Source: Vibrio sp. AND4 (GTDB lineage Bacteria > Pseudomonadota > Gammaproteobacteria > Enterobacterales > Vibrionaceae). From it: 64,000 nucleotides of DNA. Under the pieces are notes generated by a model. It was not told the DNA's origin and ran no database searches. It worked only from the letters and a program-made list of their open reading frames with translations. Each line of letters starts with the position of its first letter. Positions within the stretch are counted from its first letter, which is position 1. Position numbers and translations under genes: made by a program. The DNA lies in the NCBI RefSeq assembly GCF_000171815.1, contig NZ_ABGR01000010.1:50888-114887 (forward strand), written 5' to 3'. This document shows positions 37,485 through 47,710 of the stretch, piece by piece.

Positions 37485-39209
37485 ATGATTTCAGGCATCC
37501 TAGCATCTCCTGGTATTGCGATCGGTAAAGCACTACTACTTCAAGAAGATGAAATTGTCCTAAACACCAACACCATTTCTGATGATCAAGTAGAAACAGA
37601 AGTTGCGCGTTTCTTTGACGCTCGTAACAAATCTGCAGCTCAACTAGAAACCATCAAGCAAAAAGCGCTTGAAACTTTCGGTGAAGAAAAAGAAGCGATC
37701 TTTGAAGGTCACATCATGCTTCTTGAAGACGAAGAGCTAGAAGAGGAAATCCTAGCACTTATCAAAAACGACAAGATGACAGCGGATCACGCTATCCACT
37801 CTGTGATCGAAGAGCAAGCATGTGCTCTTGAGTCTCTAGACGACGAATACCTAAAAGAACGTGCAACAGATATCCGCGATATCGGTTCTCGTTTCGTTAA
37901 GAATGCACTAGGTATCAACATCGTTTCTCTAAGTGATATCGACCAAGAAGTTATCCTAGTCGCTTACGACCTAACGCCATCTGAAACTGCACAGATCAAC
38001 CTAGATTACGTTCTTGGTTTTGCTTGTGACATCGGCGGTCGTACTTCTCATACTTCAATCATGGCTCGCTCTCTTGAGCTTCCGGCTATCGTTGGTACTA
38101 ACGACATCACGAAACAAGTTAAGAATGGCGACATGCTGATTCTTGACGCGATGAATAATAAGGTCGTTATCAACCCATCTGAAGCTGAACTTGAAGAAGC
38201 GAAGGCCGTTAAAGCGGCATTCCTTGCAGAAAAAGAAGAGCTAGCGAAACTAAAAGACCTTCACGCAGAAACAACTGACGGTCACCGCGTGGAAGTTTGC
38301 GGCAACATAGGTACAGTGAAAGACTGTGACGGTATCATCCGTAACGGTGGCGAAGGTGTTGGTCTGTACCGCACTGAATTCCTATTCATGGACCGTGACG
38401 CACTTCCAACGGAAGAAGAGCAATACCAAGCATACAAAGACGTTGCTGAAGCAATGAACGGTGAGTCTGTCATTATCCGTACTATGGATATCGGTGGTGA
38501 CAAAGATCTTCCATACATGGACCTTCCGAAAGAGATGAACCCTTTCCTTGGCTGGCGTGCAGTGCGTATCAGCTTGGATCGTCGTGAAATCTTACGAGAC
38601 CAGCTACGTGGCATCCTACGTGCTTCTGCACACGGTAAACTGCGTATCATGTTCCCGATGATCATCTCGGTTGAAGAAATCCGTGAGCTTAAGAAAGCAA
38701 TCGAAGAGTACAAAGCAGAACTGCGCGCTGAAGGTCATGCATTTGACGAAAATATCGAAATCGGTGTCATGGTTGAGACTCCAGCTGCAGCAGCTATCGC
38801 ACACCACCTAGCGAAGGAAGTATCTTTCTTCTCTATCGGCACAAACGACCTAACTCAGTACACACTAGCGGTTGACCGTGGTAACGAGATGATTTCTCAT
38901 CTGTACAACCCACTATCACCAGCTGTACTTACTGTGATCAAGCAAGTTATCGATGCATCTCACGCTGAAGGTAAGTGGACTGGTATGTGTGGCGAACTCG
39001 CTGGTGATGAGCGCGCGACACTTCTACTTCTGGGCATGGGGCTAGACGAGTTCTCGATGAGCGGTATTTCTATCCCTAAAGTGAAGAAGGTTATCCGTAA
39101 CTCTAACTTCGCAGAAGTGAAAGCAATGGCTGAAGAAGCACTTTCTCTACCAACAGCGGCAGAAATCGAAGCTGTAGTCGAAAAGTTCATTGCAGAAAAA
39201 ACTCAATAA
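37485..39209 (+). CDS. ptsI: PTS enzyme I
   Basis: Enzyme I takes phosphate from PEP and passes it to HPr. The active-site His lies in [18 protein letters not shown] (about residue 188). The PEP-binding domain has [15 protein letters not shown] (about 285-300), and the conserved [10 protein letters not shown] block near 500 holds the catalytic Cys. Length is 574 residues, essentially that of E. coli. It is co-transcribed with ptsH and crr. Confidence 0.97.
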   Translation: MISGILASPGIAIGKALLLQEDEIVLNTNTISDDQVETEVARFFDARNKSAAQLETIKQKALETFGEEKEAIFEGHIMLLEDEELEEEILALIKNDKMTADHAIHSVIEEQACALESLDDEYLKERATDIRDIGSRFVKNALGINIVSLSDIDQEVILVAYDLTPSETAQINLDYVLGFACDIGGRTSHTSIMARSLELPAIVGTNDITKQVKNGDMLILDAMNNKVVINPSEAELEEAKAVKAAFLAEKEELAKLKDLHAETTDGHRVEVCGNIGTVKDCDGIIRNGGEGVGLYRTEFLFMDRDALPTEEEQYQAYKDVAEAMNGESVIIRTMDIGGDKDLPYMDLPKEMNPFLGWRAVRISLDRREILRDQLRGILRASAHGKLRIMFPMIISVEEIRELKKAIEEYKAELRAEGHAFDENIEIGVMVETPAAAAIAHHLAKEVSFFSIGTNDLTQYTLAVDRGNEMISHLYNPLSPAVLTVIKQVIDASHAEGKWTGMCGELAGDERATLLLLGMGLDEFSMSGISIPKVKKVIRNSNFAEVKAMAEEALSLPTAAEIEAVVEKFIAEKTQ

Positions 39210-39314
39210 TCAACGAATTCCAATGAGATAGACGCTCAAAAAAAGTCGTCTATCTCTAAAGATTGGTATACTATAATTCGACAGAATTAAATAAAACGTT
39301 AGGAGCATGACACA

Positions 39315-39824
39315 ATGGGTCTGTTTGACAAACTTAAGAAGCTAGTATCTGACGACAGCGCTGACGCTGGTGCAATCGAAATCATCGCACCTCTTTCTGG
39401 TGAGATCGTGAACATCGAAGATGTGCCAGATGTTGTTTTCGCTGAGAAAATCGTTGGTGATGGTATTGCTATCAAACCTGCTGGCAACAAAATGGTAGCT
39501 CCTGTAAACGGCACTATCGGTAAGATCTTCGAGACAAACCATGCGTTCTCTATCGAGTCTGACGACGGTATCGAGCTATTCGTTCACTTTGGTATCGACA
39601 CTGTTGAATTGAAAGGCGAAGGTTTCAAGCGTATCGCTGAAGAAGGTCAAACAGTTAAAGCTGGCGACACTGTAATTGAATTCGACCTAGCTCTTCTAGA
39701 AGAAAAAGCAAAATCAACGCTTACTCCAGTAGTTATCTCTAACATGGACGAAATCAAAGAGCTGAACAAGCTTTCTGGTTCTGTTACTGTTGGCGAAACT
39801 TCTGTTCTACGTGTAACTAAGTAA
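39315..39824 (+). CDS. crr: Glucose-specific enzyme IIA (EIIA-Glc)
   Basis: Crr receives phosphate from HPr and passes it to sugar permeases. It also controls adenylate cyclase, inducer exclusion and, in vibrios, biofilm and other pathways. Active-site residues are H76 and H91 (75 and 90 in mature numbering), in NHAFSI and [14 protein letters not shown]. Length is 169 residues. It ends the PTS operon with a strong terminator. A good ribosome site (TTAGGAGC) precedes the ATG. Confidence 0.97.
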   Translation: MGLFDKLKKLVSDDSADAGAIEIIAPLSGEIVNIEDVPDVVFAEKIVGDGIAIKPAGNKMVAPVNGTIGKIFETNHAFSIESDDGIELFVHFGIDTVELKGEGFKRIAEEGQTVKAGDTVIEFDLALLEEKAKSTLTPVVISNMDEIKELNKLSGSVTVGETSVLRVTK

Positions 39825-39844
39825 TTTTTACTTAGCCGAACACG

Positions 39845-39873
39845 AAAAAACGCTGCCAATGGCAGCGTTTTTT
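39845..39873. terminator. Bidirectional terminator between crr and flaE
   Basis: Thirteen-base-pair stem aaaaaacgctgcc (39845-39857) and ggcagcgtttttt (39861-39873) with loop aat and T runs on both strands. It closes crr and the convergent flaE. Confidence 0.96.
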
Positions 39874-39919
39874 ATTATCTAAAATTTATGTGGCTACCGC
39901 TTTGAATGTTTAGGGCTAA

Positions 39920-41044
39920 TTAACTGAGTAAGCCCAGAGCCGAACGTGGTCTCTCCTTTGCTTGAGCTAGCAACGCCGTCGTGGCATCTTGCAGAACCTG
40001 CGACCGCACTATTTCAGTCGACTCTCGGGCAAAATCGGTGTCTCTTATCCGCCCCTTTGATTCAGTGACACTACGATTCACCGTATTAAGGTTATCCATG
40101 GCACTACTAATACGGTTTTGAAAGCCGCCTATTTCACTTCGATGTGAATCAACGTACTTAATCGCCGCATCAATCACGCCAATAGAAAGTTGTGCGCCAC
40201 CAGCCGTCGACATATCGATGTCGTCTATTGTGACTAACTCACCAGTATCGACATCAAGATCATCCGCCAGACTTCCCTCGAACTTAACGCCCTCAGGCGC
40301 ATTTAGCGTCGAGGTGAAAAATTGCAATTCATTATCTTGGGTAACTGAAGCACTCACCGTTGCTTGCTGTGCATTAATGTAGGTGGCAACCTGTTCAATG
40401 CGATCACCCAATTTAAGCCTGATAGATTCCGTTTGTGTTTGCCCTTTGTTGTCTTGGTATTCAAGTTGGAGAGTTTGATTATCTTTAGTGACTCGCCAAT
40501 CTTTATCGAGCGCATCACCCACATAATGCTGCCCTCCCATCTCTGGAATGTGGCTACGCATATTATGTAACGTCAAAGAGATTGAGTTGGCGTTTGCGCC
40601 TATGTGGAAACTTTGTGAGCCGTAAGATCCATTGAATAGATTTTTATCGCCAAATGTTGTCGTGATCGCGACACGCTCTATCTCATCTTGCAGCGCGACA
40701 ACTTCGTGCTGGATGCTTTGTCGATCACTCGAATCATAGCTGCCGTTTGCTGCTTGAAGCCCCAACGAGCGTAAGCGTTGCAATATATCACTACTCTCAT
40801 GCAAAGCCCCCTCTGCGGTTTGTGCCACCGAATACGCATCATGCGCATTTCTCAAGGCGACATCTAGCCCTCTTGTTTGGACATTAAGAGTATTGGAGAT
40901 CTGTAACCCAGCCGCGTCATCACTGGCGGAATTAATCCGATACCCCGAAGTAAGATTCCGCTGTGATTCTATATTTTTCTCAGCCGCATGACTGAGGTGT
41001 CGCTGCGTCATCATCGCAGTGATATTCGTATTTAAAGAGACCAT
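39920..41044 (-). CDS. flaE: Polar flagellin (FlaE type)
   Basis: A flagellin subunit of the sheathed polar filament. The N-terminal D0/D1 (SLNTNITAMMTQRHLSHAA... [19 protein letters not shown]) and C-terminal D0/D1 (KGRIRDTDFARESTEIVRSQVL) are conserved; the middle is variable. Compared with the two neighbours it begins MVSLNTN instead of MAVN/MAVT, has MMTQRHL where they have MTAQRYL, and ends LLS, so it is the most diverged of the three. Length is 374 residues. In V. parahaemolyticus flaE is the third of the flaCDE set. Symbol by position. It has only about 100 bases upstream, after the flaD terminator. Confidence 0.85.
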   Translation of the reverse strand: MVSLNTNITAMMTQRHLSHAAEKNIESQRNLTSGYRINSASDDAAGLQISNTLNVQTRGLDVALRNAHDAYSVAQTAEGALHESSDILQRLRSLGLQAANGSYDSSDRQSIQHEVVALQDEIERVAITTTFGDKNLFNGSYGSQSFHIGANANSISLTLHNMRSHIPEMGGQHYVGDALDKDWRVTKDNQTLQLEYQDNKGQTQTESIRLKLGDRIEQVATYINAQQATVSASVTQDNELQFFTSTLNAPEGVKFEGSLADDLDVDTGELVTIDDIDMSTAGGAQLSIGVIDAAIKYVDSHRSEIGGFQNRISSAMDNLNTVNRSVTESKGRIRDTDFARESTEIVRSQVLQDATTALLAQAKERPRSALGLLS

Positions 41045-41101
41045 CTAATCGATATGAACTCCTTTCACCGATAGTGCCCTAATACGTGATTTGAATACGC
41101 A

Positions 41102-41130
41102 AAAAGCCAGGGATGAACCTGGCTTTTGTA
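41102..41130 (-). terminator. Terminator of flaD
   Basis: Stem with arms aagccagg and cctggctt (about 41103-41126), with loop gatgaa. The minus-strand tail is TTTTTG. It lies about 20 bases beyond the flaD stop. Confidence 0.9.
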
Positions 41131-41149
41131 TCACATCGCACTAGATTAA

Positions 41150-42283
41150 TTAACCAAGTAGACTTAGCGCTGAGTTAGGCGCTTGTTTCGCTTGCGCAAG
41201 AATAGAACTTGACGCTTGCGATAGAATTTGTGACTTGGTCATTTGAGTCGTTTCCTTCGCGAAGTCAGTATCTTTAATACGGCTCTTCGACGCGTTTACG
41301 TTCTCGTTGATGTTATCCAAGTTATTGATTGCATGGTCGAAACGGTTTTGGAACGCGCCCAGCTCTGCACGATTACTGTCTACGTATTTTAGTGCTGCAT
41401 CTATGATTGCCACAGACTCTTGTGCACCACCCACAGATGTCACGTCGATAGTATCAACCGTCACTTCTTTGCCGTCTTGGATATCTAGCTCACCAGCAAG
41501 GCCACCAGAGAAATCGACATTGCCTGTAACCTTGTTGTTGCCCGCGAACATTTGTAGCTTGCCGTCTTCAGTCACCGACGCTTTTACCGAGTCTTGTTGA
41601 CCGTTGATGTAGGTTGCTAGCTCTTCGATGTCGTCGCCTGCTTTTGCAGTGATATCGATCTCTTGTTCTTGGCCAAAGTTATCTGTAAACGTCATTTTCA
41701 GGTCGTTAGAGCCCTCTTGTACGTTCCAGTTTTTGTCTTTTGCGCTCTCAGTTTGGTAGCTCTGGCCGCCCATTTGTGCGTTATCAGAGCGCATGTCTTT
41801 CAGTTCCAGCATGACGGCTTCACCGTTATCCGCACCGATTTGGAATGATTTCGTACCGTGTGTACCGTTTAAAAGCTTGTTACCACCGAAAGACGTCGTT
41901 TCAGCGATACGGTTTAGTTCATCGTTCAGTGCCGTTACTTCTTCTTGAATCGCAACACGCTCAGATTTTGAGTTAGAGCCGTTCGCTGATTGAAGAGACA
42001 GGTCACGCATACGTTGTAGGATGTTAGTCGTCTCATTCATTGCACCTTCTGCTGTTTGTGCAATCGAGATACCGTCGTTCGCGTTACGAACAGCCACATC
42101 CAAGCCACGGCTTTGTACGTTCAAGCGGTTCGAGATTTGAAGACCCGCAGCGTCGTCTTTCGCGCTGTTGATTTTGAAACCTGAAGACAAACGCTCCATA
42201 GAGGTTTGTTGTGCTGAGTTTGCGTTGTTTAGGTAACGCTGAGCGGTCATCGCTGATACGTTTGTATTTACATTCACTGCCAT
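41150..42283 (-). CDS. flaD: Polar flagellin (FlaD type)
   Basis: A flagellin subunit of 377 residues. The N-terminus [21 protein letters not shown] and C-terminus [19 protein letters not shown] are typical Vibrio flagellin D0 helices. I chose ATG 42283 rather than the 19-residue longer frame, because the flagellin start MAVNVNTN is invariant and TTGGAGAAATCACC supplies a ribosome site. A sigma-28 promoter lies about 85 bases upstream. It is therefore a late gene expressed after hook completion. It is a close paralogue of flaC. Confidence 0.93.
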   Translation of the reverse strand: MAVNVNTNVSAMTAQRYLNNANSAQQTSMERLSSGFKINSAKDDAAGLQISNRLNVQSRGLDVAVRNANDGISIAQTAEGAMNETTNILQRMRDLSLQSANGSNSKSERVAIQEEVTALNDELNRIAETTSFGGNKLLNGTHGTKSFQIGADNGEAVMLELKDMRSDNAQMGGQSYQTESAKDKNWNVQEGSNDLKMTFTDNFGQEQEIDITAKAGDDIEELATYINGQQDSVKASVTEDGKLQMFAGNNKVTGNVDFSGGLAGELDIQDGKEVTVDTIDVTSVGGAQESVAIIDAALKYVDSNRAELGAFQNRFDHAINNLDNINENVNASKSRIKDTDFAKETTQMTKSQILSQASSSILAQAKQAPNSALSLLG

Positions 42284-42364
42284 GGTGATTTCTCCAATTG
42301 ATTTTCCGGTGTAGCGGTTTCCGACGTCTCGGAAAACCAAGTAGTTCTCTCAAAGTTACTTCTG

Positions 42365-42392
42365 TTAACGACTCGGTTTTCAGAAGCTTTAG
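42365..42392 (-). promoter_or_regulatory. Sigma-28 promoter of flaD
   Basis: On the minus strand CTAAAG (42392-42387), a 14-base spacer, then GTCGTTAA (42372-42365). It matches the Vibrio flagellar sigma-28 consensus CTAAAG / GCCGTTAA with one mismatch. Confidence 0.8.
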
Positions 42393-42572
42393 AAAAAAAT
42401 CAAAAAAAGTGAATTTGCGAGATTTAGCTTGGAAAATGAATGAAAAGCAGAAAAAAGAGCTCAAGTTTCTGACGTTTAAGCCAAGTGTTGTAAATTGCTC
42501 AAAGAACAACCAAACGTCTTGTGAAAGCGGTAAGTTAGGTGTGGGAGGGTAAAGGTTTCTCTGGGCGATAGA

Positions 42573-42612
42573 AAAGAAAAAGCCCCTTTTCCTTTGAGAG
42601 AACTGGGGCTAG
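42573..42612 (-). terminator. Terminator between flaC and flaD
   Basis: Stem agcccc / ggggct with a 19-base loop. The minus-strand tail is TTTTTCTTTTC. It lies about 190 bases after the flaC stop and upstream of the flaD sigma-28 promoter, so flaC has a long 3' region with no visible gene. Confidence 0.75.
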
Positions 42613-42800
42613 TTTGGTCGTCAGAGCCTATATGGAGATCAAGAGAAATGAACACCTATCTGACATACCGTTTTGCAACCTTACATTGAAAATGATTGGC
42701 AGGTGAGAGATGAGAGAGCCGCACATTCTATTATAACGTTGCTTGCCATAAGCCTGTCTTCCCATTCACGTCTGAATGTATTGAATACAGGCTAGGTAAA

Positions 42801-43955
42801 CTACTGCAATAGTGACATCGCAGAGTTTGGCAACTGTTTCGCTTGAGCAAGAATTGAAGTCCCTGCCTGTTGCAAAATTTGAGCCTTGGTCATTTGCGTG
42901 GTTTCTTTCGCAAAATCCGTGTCTTTAATTCGGCTGTTTGACGCATCAACGTTTTCTTGGATGTTCGCCAAGTTGTTAATGCTATGGCTTAGACGGTTTT
43001 GTTTCGCACCTAGATCTGCACGTTGTGAATCAACATACTTAAGCGCAGAATCGAGTACAGAAATCGCGTTTTGAGAACCTTGCACGGTTGTCATATCGAT
43101 GTCTTGCACTGATGTGCGCACTGCTTCATCACTTAGACCTAAATCCGATGCTAGACCACCAGAGATTGAAATATCACCTTGCACGTTCGGGTGCTCGACA
43201 AATATTTGTAGTTTGCCATCTTCGCTTACCGAAGCGTTGATCATATCAGATTGACCGTTGATGTACGTTGCCAACTCTTCAATATCGTCGCCTGACTTCG
43301 CGTTGATGTTGATTTCTAGATCGTCCGGGTTACCGTCTTCGTCTTCACCCATGCCTGGAAGAGTGATTTTTAAATCCGCTTTCGTCGGGTCCACGCCCCA
43401 GTCTTTGTCTTTGCCGTTTTCTGAGAAGAAAGTGACACCACCCATACGTTGGTCATCCGCACGGATGCTCGTGAGTGCCATGATCATCGCTTCACCAGAA
43501 CTTGAACCGATTTGGAATGCAGCTTCGCCAAACGAACCGTTAAGTAAACGTCGACCACCAAATGATGTCGTTTCCGCGATACGGTTTAACTCATCAATCA
43601 ATGCTGTGGATTCTTCGTTGATCGCTTGGCGCTCTGACGGAGAGTTAGTACCGTTTGATGATTGAATCGCCAAATCACGCATACGCTGCATGACGGACGT
43701 CGCTTCGTTCATCGCTCCCTCTGCCGTTTGAGCAATCGAGATACCATCATTCGCGTTGCGCATCGCCACATCAAGACCACGAGACTGCGCAGTAAGACGG
43801 TTAGATATCTGCAGACCTGCCGCATCGTCTTTTGCACTATTAATCTTGTGACCAGAGGACAGGCGCTCCATTGAGGTGTTAAGTTCGTTGGACGCCTTAT
43901 TTAAGTAACGCTGCGCGGTCATCGCGGAGACGTTAGTACTAACTGTTACAGCCAT
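42801..43955 (-). CDS. flaC: Polar flagellin (FlaC type)
   Basis: A flagellin subunit of 384 residues. The start at 43955 gives [18 protein letters not shown] and has AGGAGAG at good distance; the 8-residue upstream extension is rejected. The C-terminus is [19 protein letters not shown]. Its variable middle includes an acidic insert ([13 protein letters not shown]). It is the first flagellin after flgL, as flaC is in V. parahaemolyticus. Candidate sigma-54 elements lie about 150 bases upstream. Confidence 0.92.
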   Translation of the reverse strand: MAVTVSTNVSAMTAQRYLNKASNELNTSMERLSSGHKINSAKDDAAGLQISNRLTAQSRGLDVAMRNANDGISIAQTAEGAMNEATSVMQRMRDLAIQSSNGTNSPSERQAINEESTALIDELNRIAETTSFGGRRLLNGSFGEAAFQIGSSSGEAMIMALTSIRADDQRMGGVTFFSENGKDKDWGVDPTKADLKITLPGMGEDEDGNPDDLEININAKSGDDIEELATYINGQSDMINASVSEDGKLQIFVEHPNVQGDISISGGLASDLGLSDEAVRTSVQDIDMTTVQGSQNAISVLDSALKYVDSQRADLGAKQNRLSHSINNLANIQENVDASNSRIKDTDFAKETTQMTKAQILQQAGTSILAQAKQLPNSAMSLLQ

Positions 43956-44098
43956 TTTGCTCTCCTGTTGAGTTCGCAAGCTTGTGCGAAGCGGCCAGCT
44001 TTACTCTCATTTGGATAAGCACTGACCGTAAAAATTGTTAGCTAAATCTGTCGGCATGACAAAATTTAGAACTCGCAAGCTATTTATGACAACATCAA

Positions 44099-44115
44099 TA
44101 CAATTAGTGTGCCAA
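44099..44115 (-). promoter_or_regulatory. Candidate sigma-54 promoter of flaC
   Basis: On the minus strand TTGGCAC (44115-44109), five bases, then TTGT (44103-44100). The -24 GG is right and spacing is right, but the -12 GC is GT. It is about 145 bases before the flaC start. A weaker match than the other four sites in this window. Confidence 0.45.
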
Positions 44116-44127
44116 CTTGTTTTAAAT

Positions 44128-44150
44128 TATTTATTTCTTCGAAATAAATA
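44128..44150. repeat. AT-rich hairpin upstream of the flaC promoter
   Basis: Perfect ten-base arms tatttatttc (44128-44137) and gaaataaata (44141-44150) around ttc. It lies 14 bases upstream of the candidate sigma-54 element, in the zone where an enhancer-binding protein could act. Confidence 0.5.
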
Positions 44151-44420
44151 GGCATAACCAAGTGACGCTAGGTTCCAAAGCATAAATCTTGTCTTGCTCT
44201 CGATTTATTGTGTTATTAAACGTGTGATGTTGCTCCAATGCCGCTCTAACGCTCGCTAACCTGATTGCCGCTTTCGGTAAATTCGTGCCGCTTAGTCAGT
44301 AATACTCGTGTTAACCGCTGATTTCTCGCACTTAAGGCTTGGCACATAAGGCATTAAAATCAGGTGGTATACCGAACATCTCACTGATTACCCAACGAGT
44401 TACATCGCATTCATGGCATA

Positions 44421-44440
44421 AAATATAGTTAAATATAGTT
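44421..44440. repeat. Tandem 10-bp duplication at the flgL stop
   Basis: aaatatagtt is repeated exactly twice, and the duplication covers the last codons and stop of flgL. The stop codon would be regained after loss of one copy. Confidence 0.7.
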
Positions 44441-45619
44441 AAACAACGTCAGGTCTTTCGTTTTACCAAATGCTTGTTGTGAGGCTTGCAGCGCACGAGA
44501 GTTCTCACTGAACTCAATCACTGCCTTGGAGTAATCCAAGTCCTCAAAATTGCTCTTCGCTTTCGCCAGAGACAAATTAAAATCTTCGTGGTTTTGCTCT
44601 TGAATATCGAGCGTACTCAAATTAGCGCCAACATCCGTTCTGACTTTGTTCATGTGGACGAATGCCGCTTGAAATTCTTCCGTCATTTGATGCAACTGTG
44701 CCGTCGCCGAGGCATCAGATACCGAGCTCTCGGACCACTGCATGGTTTCTTTAAACGCATCAAAAATACTAAAAGTCTGGCGCGGCTCTAGCGTAATACT
44801 ATCCCCTGCGGAGACTTGGCCTTTCAGTTGAATGTTGACGCCCTCGTATTTAATCCCATCAATGGGTGAATAGTCATCAACTTGAACGACGCTGCCATCT
44901 TTTTCCAATTGATAGCCAAATTTGCCATTGCTCATGTCCACGAAAGTCACCGTGTAATTAGAGTCGTCTTGCGAAGCACTGGTCGCTTGACTAAGCAGCA
45001 GCTCTGAGCCCTCTTGCAGGTCGTACTGCGGTTGGAAATCCCCAAATGGATTTGGGATCTCCGAAAACACTTTATTGCCCGGATAATTAATACCTAATTC
45101 AATATTGCTGGCGACCTTCATTTTGCGTTGATAATCGTCCCCGGTATACACAACGCTGCCGTCGTAGTCGCGGAAGAAAGGTTGAGTTTTGGGCTTTGTG
45201 CCAGCAAAAACGTAGTTACCCGACTCATCTTGAGTATTCGCAAGCGCCATGAAGTTATTGGCGATTTCTTCCAATTCACGTTTTTTCGCTGCACGGTCTT
45301 CTGGAGAGAAGGCACCGTTGATCATTTCCATCGAAATACGCTTCGACTCATCAATAAATTGCTCAGCATTGGACACAACCACCTCTTGGTTTTCTAGGCG
45401 GTTACGCACCAGTACAATCGCATCTAGGTACTGTTTTATCTGCTCTTCTTGCTGACCAATACTTTGGATATAGTGCGTAGCCAGAGGATCATCACTTGGT
45501 TTAATCAATTGCTTACCAGAGGCCAATTGCTCCTGGTTATGATGGATTTTATTTTCCTGACGACGAAGATCGTTCTGTACAGACTGATAGTTATGGAAGC
45601 TAGAAATTCGCGTTAACAT
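44429..45619 (-). CDS. flgL: Flagellar hook-filament junction protein FlgL (HAP3)
   Basis: FlgL (HAP3) joins the hook to the filament together with FlgK. The N-terminal flagellin-like helix (RISSFHNYQSVQNDLRRQENKIHHNQEQLASGKQL in part) and C-terminal helix (DLDYSKAVIEFSENSRALQASQQAFGKTKDLTLF) are conserved. Length is 396 residues. It starts 12 bases after flgK and shares its sigma-54 promoter. The end of the gene carries a 10-bp tandem duplication. Confidence 0.95.
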   Translation of the reverse strand: MLTRISSFHNYQSVQNDLRRQENKIHHNQEQLASGKQLIKPSDDPLATHYIQSIGQQEEQIKQYLDAIVLVRNRLENQEVVVSNAEQFIDESKRISMEMINGAFSPEDRAAKKRELEEIANNFMALANTQDESGNYVFAGTKPKTQPFFRDYDGSVVYTGDDYQRKMKVASNIELGINYPGNKVFSEIPNPFGDFQPQYDLQEGSELLLSQATSASQDDSNYTVTFVDMSNGKFGYQLEKDGSVVQVDDYSPIDGIKYEGVNIQLKGQVSAGDSITLEPRQTFSIFDAFKETMQWSESSVSDASATAQLHQMTEEFQAAFVHMNKVRTDVGANLSTLDIQEQNHEDFNLSLAKAKSNFEDLDYSKAVIEFSENSRALQASQQAFGKTKDLTLFNYI

Positions 45620-45631
45620 CTAAGGCCTCCT

Positions 45632-47545
45632 TTAGCGCAACTGCAAAATGGTGTTAAAGGTATCATTCGCCGCCTGCATCACACGAGAAGAGGCCATATA
45701 AGCCTGTTGAAACTTCATCATGTTTGCCGCTTCTTCATCGAGGTTCACCCCCGAGATCGACGCCACACGTTCTTGCGCGGCTTCGCTTTCTAACTGAGCA
45801 ACATCCGCTAATCGACTTGCGGTTGATGTTTTCAACCCGACATTAGTGTTTAAGTTGAAGTACAGGCTCATGATCGTCGATTCATTGCCGTTCATCTTCT
45901 TTTCGGTTTGGATTTCTTGCATTTTGCGCAAGTTGCCGTTGTCGCCTTCAGATGGCACTAGGTTGGCAGTGAACTTATCATTCGCCAATGCGCCGGGACT
46001 GAGTTCAAATACGGTCGCACTGCCATCTCTGTAGCTTGGGTGGTTACTTGGTAAACTTACCGCAACAGGACCGTTCGGTGGGTATGGCTGCGGTGCCATG
46101 AGCACATTACCCTCAGTATCTGTCACAGCAAATTGGTCACCCATTGGCGACACCACCACTTCAAACTCTCGCAGATCGCCCGCACCAAGAATCTCGAACT
46201 CAGCATTACCTTGAGCAAAAGTGGTCGAAGCCTCATAACTTTGTGCGGCAATCGCTTTTGGATCTTGGGTTTCTACTTTGATTTGTGCTGCACTACTTCG
46301 TGTAGGGCGAAGCAGGACATGCTCACCAACTTTTGGTTCATTGCGAACTTCAACACGCATGCCATCGATATAAATCGCATTGTCAGCGCCAGTGTTCAGT
46401 TTGACGGTCTCACCGTTTGGTTTCGTCACGTTGTAGCTGTCGCCATCATAACGCAATGAATATTCACCGCCTTTCAGCGCGCTGATATCATTAACATAAA
46501 CGGCCATATCTGCGGTCGATTGAGGGCCAACTACGACGCGAGATTTCGCTAACGACTCTGAGTTCACATCAGTAAATAGTGGTTCACCTATGTGACCATA
46601 GTGATCCAAGCCCTGCGATTGCAGATGATTCACTTCGCTAGAAAATGCCGTCGCTACGCGGCCTAATTCGTCCATCACCTGTGGAATATGCTCGTCACGC
46701 ATCTTAAGTAATGCGCCAATTTTGCCGTCAATATCATCCGACTTAATCGCTTTAATACCACCACCTTCAACCATAGCAAGGCGACGTTGATGGACATCAG
46801 GAGAGCCGTCAATCATCTTTAATTGACTCGCTTCCGTACCCGAAACTAGAGTATGACCGTTGCCGATATGGACGTTAAAACCCTCTGAATTTTTGCGCGG
46901 GGTGACCGTCACCTTGGTGTATTCAGACAGCTCTTTAACCAGTTTTTCATGTTGGTCCATTAAATCATTATGAGGACCAGGAGTACGCATCATCAATCGA
47001 TGAACATCACGGATCTCAACTGCAAGTTGATTCATTCGTTCAATGCCCATATCCAGTGACTTGTTGGTCACATCCGATTGCTGACGCACGGTTTCGTGAA
47101 ATTCGTTTAGGGTATCGCTGAACAACTTGGCTTTTTCCAACACCACCTTACGCGCCCCCATATCATTTGGGGTATCCGCCATGGTTTTTACTGCATCAAA
47201 CCATTCGTTCATGTTCTCAGGGATCTTTTTTGATGCGACCGAAGACAACATACTTGATAGCAGATCGAGGTTCTTCTCGTTATCTAACTTGCTGGCGTAA
47301 TTGGTCGTGGATAGGTTGAGTTCTTTGACGGCAAATTCATCCCAAGAGCGGCGAACATTTTCCACGTGCACGCCCATGCCATAGGTGGAACCACCCAGTT
47401 GACGCGGGTCGTTAGTACCTTGAATGACAGACTGTCGACTGTAACCTTCTGTATTTGCATTAGAAATGTTATGACCAGTTGTGTTCAACTGTCGCTGAGC
47501 AGTAAGCACACTTTGTGTACCTACATTCAACAAATCTGACGCCAT
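45632..47545 (-). CDS. flgK: Flagellar hook-filament junction protein FlgK (HAP1)
   Basis: FlgK (HAP1) is the first junction protein at the hook tip. The N-terminal rod/hook signature SVLTAQRQLNTTGHNISNANTEGYSRQ is split across about residues 11-38, and the C-terminal helix (MMKFQQAYMASSRVMQAANDTFNTIL) ends the protein. I chose ATG 47545 (637 residues, MASDLLNVG) with GGGGG upstream; a four-residue longer start is less likely. It is the first gene of flgKL, with a sigma-54 promoter 60 bases upstream. Confidence 0.95.
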   Translation of the reverse strand: MASDLLNVGTQSVLTAQRQLNTTGHNISNANTEGYSRQSVIQGTNDPRQLGGSTYGMGVHVENVRRSWDEFAVKELNLSTTNYASKLDNEKNLDLLSSMLSSVASKKIPENMNEWFDAVKTMADTPNDMGARKVVLEKAKLFSDTLNEFHETVRQQSDVTNKSLDMGIERMNQLAVEIRDVHRLMMRTPGPHNDLMDQHEKLVKELSEYTKVTVTPRKNSEGFNVHIGNGHTLVSGTEASQLKMIDGSPDVHQRRLAMVEGGGIKAIKSDDIDGKIGALLKMRDEHIPQVMDELGRVATAFSSEVNHLQSQGLDHYGHIGEPLFTDVNSESLAKSRVVVGPQSTADMAVYVNDISALKGGEYSLRYDGDSYNVTKPNGETVKLNTGADNAIYIDGMRVEVRNEPKVGEHVLLRPTRSSAAQIKVETQDPKAIAAQSYEASTTFAQGNAEFEILGAGDLREFEVVVSPMGDQFAVTDTEGNVLMAPQPYPPNGPVAVSLPSNHPSYRDGSATVFELSPGALANDKFTANLVPSEGDNGNLRKMQEIQTEKKMNGNESTIMSLYFNLNTNVGLKTSTASRLADVAQLESEAAQERVASISGVNLDEEAANMMKFQQAYMASSRVMQAANDTFNTILQLR

Positions 47546-47602
47546 ACATGCCCCCAAAAACCAATTAAAACCGGGATTAACCGATTACCTACTCATCTAC
47601 AA

Positions 47603-47619
47603 AGCAAAAGATATGCCAA
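47603..47619 (-). promoter_or_regulatory. Sigma-54 promoter of flgKL
   Basis: On the minus strand TTGGCAT (47619-47613), five bases, then TTGC (47607-47604), an exact -24 GG / -12 GC match to the sigma-54 consensus. It is about 60 bases upstream of the flgK start. Confidence 0.88.
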
Positions 47620-47640
47620 CTTAAAAGGAACAATAATGCA

Positions 47641-47674
47641 CTGAAAAAGAAAGGCTTGCACCATGGCAAGCCTT
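47641..47674 (-). terminator. Terminator of the flgFGHIJ operon
   Basis: Nine-base-pair stem aaggcttgc (47651-47659) and gcaagcctt (47666-47674). The minus-strand tail is TTTCTTTTT. It lies 37 bases after the flgJ stop. Confidence 0.92.
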
Positions 47675-47710
47675 ACTAGAAAGTCTCTCGACGTACAACA
47701 TCGAATTGGA

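Larger units (their letters stand above)
43956..44428. other. flgL-flaC intergenic region
   Basis: About 470 bases with no coding frame. It holds a candidate sigma-54 promoter for flaC, an AT-only ten-base hairpin just upstream of it, and no clear terminator for flgL. Bases 44160-44400 show nothing I can assign. Confidence 0.5.

Noticed and set aside
38282..38713. 143-codon minus-strand frame inside ptsI
   Set aside because: Shadow of the strongly coding ptsI frame; composition is Ser/Arg-rich as expected from antisense codons.
42084..42509. 141-codon minus-strand frame over the flaD start
   Set aside because: Out-of-frame shadow of flaD that also covers its sigma-28 promoter and leader.
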